NCBI RefSeq assembly: GCF_000427905.1 | Contig: NZ_ATYX01000006.1 | Coordinates: 248,001 to 312,000 of the forward strand | DNA from: Thermocrispum agreste DSM 44070 | GTDB taxonomy: Bacteria; Actinomycetota; Actinomycetes; Mycobacteriales; Pseudonocardiaceae | DNA: 64,000 nucleotides | Reading direction: 5' to 3' | Shown: piece after piece, positions 59,269-64,000 of the stretch | How the letters are laid out: each line of letters starts with the position of its first letter | How positions within the stretch are numbered: position 1 is the stretch's first letter | The notes under the pieces: generated by a model | What the model was told of the DNA's origin: nothing | The model's database searches: none | What the model saw: the letters and a program-made list of their open reading frames with translations, nothing else | Made by a program: the position numbers and the translations under genes

Positions 59269-59292
59269 CGGCACACTCCTGACGATGACGCG

Positions 59293-59331
59293 CGGCGGCT
59301 CGGCTGGTCGAGGTCACCGGCCGAGCCGCCG
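59293..59331. terminator. bidirectional terminator after the cox cluster
   Basis: CGGCGGCTCGGC (59293-59304) pairs perfectly with GCCGAGCCGCCG (59320-59331) over 15 nt, between the convergent CoxG-like and acyltransferase genes. Confidence 0.65.
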
Positions 59332-59372
59332 TCGCGCGGGCCGTCGGGTCGCGGCTGCCGGCCGGCGACCGC

Positions 59373-60212
59373 TCAGCGCGCGAAGTCCGGCTTCCAGGGG
59401 CTGACGCTGTCGGTCGGACGCGTGGGATCGTGGAACCGCGGCCGCACCGGCTCGTCCGCCCGCAACGGGATCAGGTTCTGCGTGATGGCGCGCATGATGC
59501 GCTCGTGCGCCTTGCGTCCGGAACCCGGTTTGGCCGGGTCCAGGTCGCCGAGGTCGATCGGCTCGCCGAAGTGCACCTTGAACGTCGGGCGGCGGAACGG
59601 CGAGGTGATGCCGGAGCGCAGCAGCGGCACGACGTCCGCCACGCCGCTGACGGTCTCGGTGCCCCAGTAGACCGCCTCGTGCGCGCCCCACTGGCTGATC
59701 GGCACCACCGGAACACCGGCGGAGAGCGCCAGCCTGGCCGCCCCGGTCTTGCCGCGTTCCGGCCACAGGCCCGGGTCGTGGCTGATCCGGCCCTCGGGGT
59801 AGACGAGCAGCGGCACGTCGGACTCGCGCAGCTGCTTGGCGGCGATTGCGAACTGCTCGATGGCGCTCATGCTGTCCTTGCGGTCGACGCGCAGATGGCC
59901 GGTCGCGCGTAGCACCGGGCCGAGAACCGGGGCGTCCAGCAGGCCGCCTGCCAGCATGAACCTCGGCGCGATCCCGATCCGCCGGCATGCGGCCATGAGC
60001 ACGATCGCGTCGAAGACGCCGATGTGGTTGGCGGCCAGCAACAGCGACCGGCCGCGCAGCTGGGCCGGGACGTTCCCGGTGACCTGGAGCCTTCCCATCA
60101 GCCCCACCGCGGGGATGGACGCGGTGAGCAGGCTCTGCCACAGGTGCGGAGTGTCCTGGTACGCCCACGACCTGCGTCCGCGTCCGATGCCGACTCTGCG
60201 AGTACCCACCAT
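59373..60212 (-). CDS. lysophospholipid (1-acyl-glycerol-3-phosphate) acyltransferase, PlsC family
   Basis: A 279-residue acyltransferase of membrane phospholipid synthesis. The NHxxxxD motif NHIGVFD is at residues 62-68, and the glycerophosphate-binding YPEGRIS at 138-144. The region VPVVPISQWGAHEAVYWG completes the PlsC pattern. A hydrophobic segment near residues 28-45 may contact the membrane. The ATG at 60212 is used; a GTG six codons earlier is possible. The upstream gap to ftsK is 115 bases and the genes are divergent. Confidence 0.85.
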   Translation of the reverse strand: MVGTRRVGIGRGRRSWAYQDTPHLWQSLLTASIPAVGLMGRLQVTGNVPAQLRGRSLLLAANHIGVFDAIVLMAACRRIGIAPRFMLAGGLLDAPVLGPVLRATGHLRVDRKDSMSAIEQFAIAAKQLRESDVPLLVYPEGRISHDPGLWPERGKTGAARLALSAGVPVVPISQWGAHEAVYWGTETVSGVADVVPLLRSGITSPFRRPTFKVHFGEPIDLGDLDPAKPGSGRKAHERIMRAITQNLIPLRADEPVRPRFHDPTRPTDSVSPWKPDFAR

Positions 60213-60314
60213 GGGCGCAAAGCATGACACGGGGCATCCGCGAGGTCGACGCGCGGTCTGAGAAAACTGCGGCCTGGTACGCGAGTGGCGCCTGGGGCTG
60301 AAGTGCCGTTCGGG

Positions 60315-60320
60315 CTACGG
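60315..60320 (+). promoter_or_regulatory. -10 element for a leaderless ftsK transcript
   Basis: TACGGT is followed by six bases and the ftsK ATG at 60328. No ribosome site separates them. Confidence 0.5.
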
Positions 60321-60327
60321 TGGGGGT

Positions 60328-62763
60328 ATGGCCACGCCGACCAAAGGCCGCAGGACCGGGCGGAACACGGCGGCACGCACACGGAGTGCCGGCCGCAGAC
60401 CCGCCGCGCGCTCGTCGTCCGGCCGCCGGGCACCGGCCCGCAAGCAGTCGTCCGGTGCGTTCGGCGCGCTCGTCAGGGGCACCTGGATGGTCATCGCGCG
60501 CACCGTGGGCGCGGCCGCGCGCGCGGTCGGGCGGAGCCGCGACCTGGATCCCGAGCACCGCCGTGACGGGCTGGCGCTCGGTCTGATCGCGATCGCCCTG
60601 GTCGCCGCGGTCGGCGTGTGGGCGCGGGCCGCCGGGCCGGTCGGCACGTGGGTGGAGTACGGCTTCCGCACCGTCGTCGGCGCAGGCGCGGTGCTCGTCC
60701 CGCTGGCGCTGATCGTCACCGGGATCGCGCTGATGCGCAGCGAGCCGCGGCCGGAGACCCGCCCCCGGATGGTCATCGGCACGCTCATGATGGCGCTGGC
60801 GCTGCTCGGGCTGCTGCACATCTTCACCGGCCGCCCGCAGCAGATGGAGGACGTGCAGTACGCGGGCGGGTGGCTGGGCTGGTTCTCCGGCGACCTGCTG
60901 GCCAGGGGCGTCACGTCGTGGGTGGCCGTGCCGCTGCTGATGATCGCGGGCATCTGGGGCCTGCTGGTGTTCACCGGCACGTCGGTGCGGCAGATCCCCG
61001 AGCGGTTGCGCACCTGGGGAATGACCGAGGAAGAGCGGCAGTTCGCCGAACGGCAGCGGGCCGAGCAGGCCGCCGGCGAGCGCGACGGGGAGGCGGTCGC
61101 GCAGGGCGACGTGCGGCTGCGCAGGCCTGCGCGCCGGCGGCAAGCCGCCCAGGCGGAGGCCGGCGCCGACGACGAGCAGCCCGATGTCCAGCAGGCACCG
61201 GCGCGGGCCGCGCGCCGGCAACCGCGCGAGCGCAAGCCCGCCAAGCAGGAACCGCTGCTGTCGGTCATCCGCACGGTCGAGGGCGACTACCAGCTGCCGC
61301 CGCCCACGCTGCTGCGGGTCGGGGACCCGCCGAAGGCACGCAGCAGGGCCAACGACGCGATGATCGAGGCGATCTCCGGGGTGCTGGAGCAGTTCGCGGT
61401 GGACGCCCAGGTCACCGGGTTCACCAGGGGACCGACGGTGACCCGCTACGAGGTGGAGCTCGGTCCTGGCGTGAAGGTGGAGAAGATCACCGCGCTGACC
61501 AAGAACATTGCGTACGCGGCGGCCACCGAGAACGTGCGGTTGCTCGCGCCGATCCCGGGCAAGTCCGCGGTGGGCATCGAGGTGCCCAACGCCGACCGCG
61601 AGCTGGTACGGCTGGGCGACGTGCTCCGGTCGCCGATCGCCGCCAAGGACCCGCACCCGATGGTGATGGGGCTGGGCAAGGACATCGAAGGCCACATGGT
61701 GACGGCCAACCTGACCAAGATGCCGCACCTGCTGGTGGCCGGCTCCACCGGCTCGGGCAAGTCCAGCTTCGTCAACTCGCTGCTGGTCTCGCTGCTGACC
61801 AGGGCCACACCGGACGAGGTGCGAATGATCCTGATCGACCCGAAGATGGTCGAGCTGACCCCGTACGAGGGCATCCCGCACCTGATCACGCCGATCATCA
61901 CCCAGCCAAAGAAGGCCGCGGCCGCGCTGGCCTGGCTGGTGGAGGAGATGGAGCAGCGCTACCAAGACATGCAGGCGTCCCGGGTCCGGCACATCGACGA
62001 CTTCAACCGGAAGGTGAAGGCGGGCGAGATCACCGCGCCGCCGGGCAGCGAGCGCGAGTACCGGCCGTACCCGTACATCCTGGCCATTGTCGACGAGTTG
62101 GCGGACCTGATGATGACGGCGCCGCGCGACGTCGAGGACGCGATCGTGCGGATCACCCAGAAGGCGCGGGCCGCGGGCATCCACCTGGTGCTGGCCACCC
62201 AGCGGCCGTCGGTCGACGTGGTCACCGGGCTGATCAAGACGAACGTGCCGTCCCGGCTGGCGTTCGCCACGTCGTCGCTGACCGACTCGCGGGTCATCCT
62301 CGACCAGCCCGGCGCCGAGAAGCTGATCGGCATGGGCGACGCGCTGTACCTGCCCATGGGCGCCAGCAAACCGATCCGGCTGCAGGGCGCCTACGTCGAC
62401 GACGACGAGATCGCCGCGGTCGTCAACTTCACCAAGGAGCAGGCCGAGCCGAACTACACCGAGGGGGTCACCCAGGCCAAGGCGGCGGAGAAGCGCGAGG
62501 TGGACGCCGACATCGGCGACGACCTCGACCTGCTGCTGCAGGCGGCCGAGCTGGTCATCACCTCGCAGTTCGGGTCGACGTCGATGCTGCAGCGCAAACT
62601 GCGGGTCGGCTTCGCCAAGGCGGGCAGGCTGATGGACCTGCTGGAGTCCCGCAACATCGTCGGCCCGTCGGAGGGGTCGAAGGCGCGCGAGGTGCTGGTG
62701 AAGCCGGAGGATCTGCAGCAGGCCCTGGCGTTGATCCGCGGCGACGCCCCGCCGGAGGAATAG
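60328..62763 (+). CDS. ftsK: DNA translocase FtsK
   Basis: A septum-linked motor that pumps chromosomal DNA during division or sporulation (SpoIIIE type). The 811 residues begin with an Arg/Ser-rich tail of 50 residues, then four hydrophobic helices (about 88-215). A charged linker and a RecA-like motor follow, with Walker A GSTGSGKSS (472-480) and Walker B ILAIVDELADLMM. The C-terminal winged-helix gamma domain (ITSQFGSTSMLQRKLRVGFAKAGRLMDLLE in parts) recognises orienting sequences. The ATG at 60328 has TACGGT six bases upstream. Order rnj-ftsK-argA as in mycobacteria, with the cox cluster inserted. Confidence 0.95.
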   Translation: MATPTKGRRTGRNTAARTRSAGRRPAARSSSGRRAPARKQSSGAFGALVRGTWMVIARTVGAAARAVGRSRDLDPEHRRDGLALGLIAIALVAAVGVWARAAGPVGTWVEYGFRTVVGAGAVLVPLALIVTGIALMRSEPRPETRPRMVIGTLMMALALLGLLHIFTGRPQQMEDVQYAGGWLGWFSGDLLARGVTSWVAVPLLMIAGIWGLLVFTGTSVRQIPERLRTWGMTEEERQFAERQRAEQAAGERDGEAVAQGDVRLRRPARRRQAAQAEAGADDEQPDVQQAPARAARRQPRERKPAKQEPLLSVIRTVEGDYQLPPPTLLRVGDPPKARSRANDAMIEAISGVLEQFAVDAQVTGFTRGPTVTRYEVELGPGVKVEKITALTKNIAYAAATENVRLLAPIPGKSAVGIEVPNADRELVRLGDVLRSPIAAKDPHPMVMGLGKDIEGHMVTANLTKMPHLLVAGSTGSGKSSFVNSLLVSLLTRATPDEVRMILIDPKMVELTPYEGIPHLITPIITQPKKAAAALAWLVEEMEQRYQDMQASRVRHIDDFNRKVKAGEITAPPGSEREYRPYPYILAIVDELADLMMTAPRDVEDAIVRITQKARAAGIHLVLATQRPSVDVVTGLIKTNVPSRLAFATSSLTDSRVILDQPGAEKLIGMGDALYLPMGASKPIRLQGAYVDDDEIAAVVNFTKEQAEPNYTEGVTQAKAAEKREVDADIGDDLDLLLQAAELVITSQFGSTSMLQRKLRVGFAKAGRLMDLLESRNIVGPSEGSKAREVLVKPEDLQQALALIRGDAPPEE

Positions 62764-62887
62764 CCGGAGGAATTGTTGGCCTGGCCCCTGCGCAGCGTCG
62801 GAGCAAGGGCAGTGTCGCGCCGTCGCCGGTGGATACGGGCAGTGTGCACGATCGTCGGCGACCGGGCCGACCTAGCGCCGGGTGGGT

Positions 62888-62923
62888 GCCGGTGCCGGTC
62901 GCTTTGCCTCCGCGGGCACCGGC
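62888..62923. terminator. bidirectional terminator between ftsK and argA
   Basis: GCCGGTGCC (62888-62896) pairs perfectly with GGCACCGGC (62915-62923) over 18 nt in the 202-base convergent gap. Confidence 0.5.
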
Positions 62924-62965
62924 AGCTCCGCCACCTCGCCACGACAGCTCCAGCAGCTCGCGCCG

Positions 62966-63523
62966 CTACAGCTCCAGCAGCATGCGGGTGTTGCCCAACG
63001 TGTTGGGCTTGACGTACGGCAGGTCGAGGAACTCGGCCACACCGGGGTCGGGGGAGCGACGCATCTCCTCGTAGACCTCGGGTGAGACCGGCGTTCCCTC
63101 GATCACCTTGAAGCCGTGCTTGCCGAAGAAGCGCGTCTCGAAGGTCAGCACGAAGATCCGCCGCAGCCCGAGCTCCCGTGCCGTCTTGATCAGCTCGGTG
63201 ACCAGCGCGTCCCCGATGCCGCGGCCGCGCGCGGACCGGTGCACCGCGACCGAGCGGATCTCGGCCAAGTCTTCCCACAACACGTGCAGCGCCCCGCAGC
63301 CGAGCAGTCTGCCGTCGGAGGCCTGCTCGGCCACGTGGAACTCCTGGACGTCCTCGTACAACGTGACCAGCTCGCGCTCCAGCAGCACGCGGCCCGCATA
63401 GGAGTCGATCAGCGCCTTGATCTGGGGGACGTCCGCGATGCGGGCCTTGCGCACCACCACGACTTCCGGCTGCTGTTTCGCCGGGGAATCCGAGGATGGA
63501 TTGGCTGGGGAGGAATCCTGCAC
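62966..63523 (-). CDS. argA: amino-acid N-acetyltransferase ArgA (Rv2747-type)
   Basis: A 185-residue GNAT enzyme that acetylates glutamate (or glutamine), the first arginine-biosynthesis step, in actinobacteria. It resembles Rv2747 closely by eye: KALIDSYAGRVLLERELVTLYE, FHVAEQASDGRLLGCGALHVLW, the acetyl-CoA loop RGRGIGDALV, and GVAEFLDLPYVKPNTLGNTRMLLEL in parts at the end. It is a stand-alone acetyltransferase without the amino-acid-kinase domain of classical ArgA. The GTG at 63523 has TAGATT and six bases upstream, with no ribosome site. Its neighbour ftsK is as in mycobacteria. A 14-base direct repeat lies at its 3' end (62944-62957 and 62968-62981). Confidence 0.9.
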   Translation of the reverse strand: MQDSSPANPSSDSPAKQQPEVVVVRKARIADVPQIKALIDSYAGRVLLERELVTLYEDVQEFHVAEQASDGRLLGCGALHVLWEDLAEIRSVAVHRSARGRGIGDALVTELIKTARELGLRRIFVLTFETRFFGKHGFKVIEGTPVSPEVYEEMRRSPDPGVAEFLDLPYVKPNTLGNTRMLLEL

Positions 63524-63557
63524 GCGCCCAATCTAGCGCCCGGCTACCCTGAAGCCT
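63524..63557. promoter_or_regulatory. 34-bp divergent promoter of argA and rimO
   Basis: The gap holds TAGATT on the minus strand (63530-63535), six bases from the argA GTG, and TACCCT on the plus strand (63545-63550), seven bases from the rimO GTG. Only nine bases lie between the two -10 elements, so each -35 must fall in the other gene, and only one polymerase could bind at a time. Confidence 0.5.
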
Positions 63558-64000
63558 GTGTCGAATCCCACCACACCAGCCGACCGCGCCCGGCCGCGCC
63601 GCGTCACGCTCGTGACCCTGGGGTGCGCGCGCAACGAGGTCGACTCCGAGGAGCTGGCCGGGCGGCTGCGTGCCGACGGCTGGGAGCTGTCCGACGACGC
63701 CGAGCAAGCCGACGTGGTGGTGGTGAACACCTGCGGTTTCGTGGAGTCGGCGAAGAAGGACTCGATCGACACGCTGCTGGCCGCCGCGGACACCGGCAAG
63801 AAGGTCGTCGCGGTCGGCTGCATGGCGGAGCGGTACGGGGCCGAGCTGGCCGAGAGCCTGCCGGAGGCGCACGCGGTCCTCGGCTTCGATCACTACCCGC
63901 GGTTGTCCGAACGGCTCGCGGACGTGCTGGCTGGGCGCGCGATTCCCGCGCACACGCCGTCCGACCGGCGGAAGCTGCTGCCGCTGTCGCCGGTGGCGCG
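63558..64000 (+). CDS. rimO: ribosomal protein S12 methylthiotransferase RimO (5' part)
   Basis: The first 147 residues of a MiaB-like radical-SAM enzyme; the frame is open to the window end, so the radical-SAM and TRAM domains lie outside. The N-terminal UPF0004 domain shows [14 protein letters not shown] (Cys23), [16 protein letters not shown] (Cys59) and [10 protein letters not shown] (Cys88), the three ligands of the auxiliary 4Fe-4S cluster. The [10 protein letters not shown] wording is closer to RimO than MiaB. The GTG at 63558 lies seven bases after TACCCT, suggesting a leaderless message. A MiaB assignment is the main alternative. Confidence 0.88.
   Translation, partial: MSNPTTPADRARPRRVTLVTLGCARNEVDSEELAGRLRADGWELSDDAEQADVVVVNTCGFVESAKKDSIDTLLAAADTGKKVVAVGCMAERYGAELAESLPEAHAVLGFDHYPRLSERLADVLAGRAIPAHTPSDRRKLLPLSPVA

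Noticed and set aside
62944-62981. 14-base direct repeat ACAGCTCCAGCAGC at the 3' end of argA as an attachment site
   Set aside because: The copies are only 24 bases apart with no integrase or tRNA nearby; slippage in CAG-rich sequence is a simpler explanation.

Overview
The window is high-GC actinobacterial chromosome with dense genes, many GTG starts and many 1-20 bp start/stop overlaps. The core gene order (rimP-nusA-ylxR-infB-rbfA-nrnA-dinF, truB-ribF-rpsO-pnp-pepR-dapB, thyX-dapA-rnj-ftsK-argA-rimO) follows the order I know from mycobacteria and other Actinomycetia. The accessory genes between these blocks (inositol cluster, form II Mo-hydroxylase cluster, several DUF genes typical of filamentous actinomycetes) suggest a member of the Pseudonocardiales or a relative. 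That placement is inference; no rRNA or tRNA gene was seen to settle it.

Layout. 1-9850: a nine-gene minus-strand myo-inositol uptake and catabolism operon (iolG-like, iolE-like, lipoprotein binding protein, permease, ATPase, iolC, Cgl0159-type putative aldolase, iolB, iolD), ended by two tandem hairpins. A divergent LacI-family regulator follows, with a perfect 16-bp palindromic operator just downstream of the operon promoter. 10.9-14.1 kb: small actinobacterial genes (DUF6131, DUF5709-like, a membrane protein, a DUF4439 lipoprotein). 14.1-19.8 kb: translation and transcription block rimP-nusA-ylxR-infB-ylxP-rbfA. 20.2-23.7 kb: a TRM11-like methyltransferase, nrnA and a MATE transporter. 23.8-28.1 kb: a two-gene operon of a ChoD-like GMC oxidase and a Baeyer-Villiger monooxygenase, divergent from an AraC-type regulator. 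28.2-39.9 kb: truB, ribF, a HTH gene, thpR, a tyrosine phosphatase, rpsO, pnp, pepR, dapB and an exported esterase. 40-44 kb: a membrane protein, a GNAT, a YcaQ-type glycosylase, and a ribbon-helix-helix/DUF4097 pair. 44.1-49.7 kb: thyX, an ACT protein, a receptor Ser/Thr kinase, dapA and rnj. 49.7-51.4 kb: an EamA exporter divergent from an AsnC/Lrp regulator. 51.4-59.3 kb: moxR-VWA-xdhC and coxSLMG-like genes for a form II CO-dehydrogenase-like molybdenum hydroxylase. 59.4-64 kb: an acyltransferase, ftsK, argA and the 5' part of rimO, which runs off the window.

Points that stand out are: (i) a recurrent TANNNT-N5-7-RTG arrangement at about a dozen starts, which implies leaderless transcripts; (ii) the RHH/DUF4097 gene pair with a repeated operator; (iii) the CoxL active-site loop AYRGAGR, which puts the enzyme outside the true CO dehydrogenases; (iv) the oxidase plus Baeyer-Villiger pair with its own regulator; and (v) compact divergent promoters in gaps of 34-60 bp. 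No mobile element, CRISPR array, prophage or biosynthetic cluster was found.
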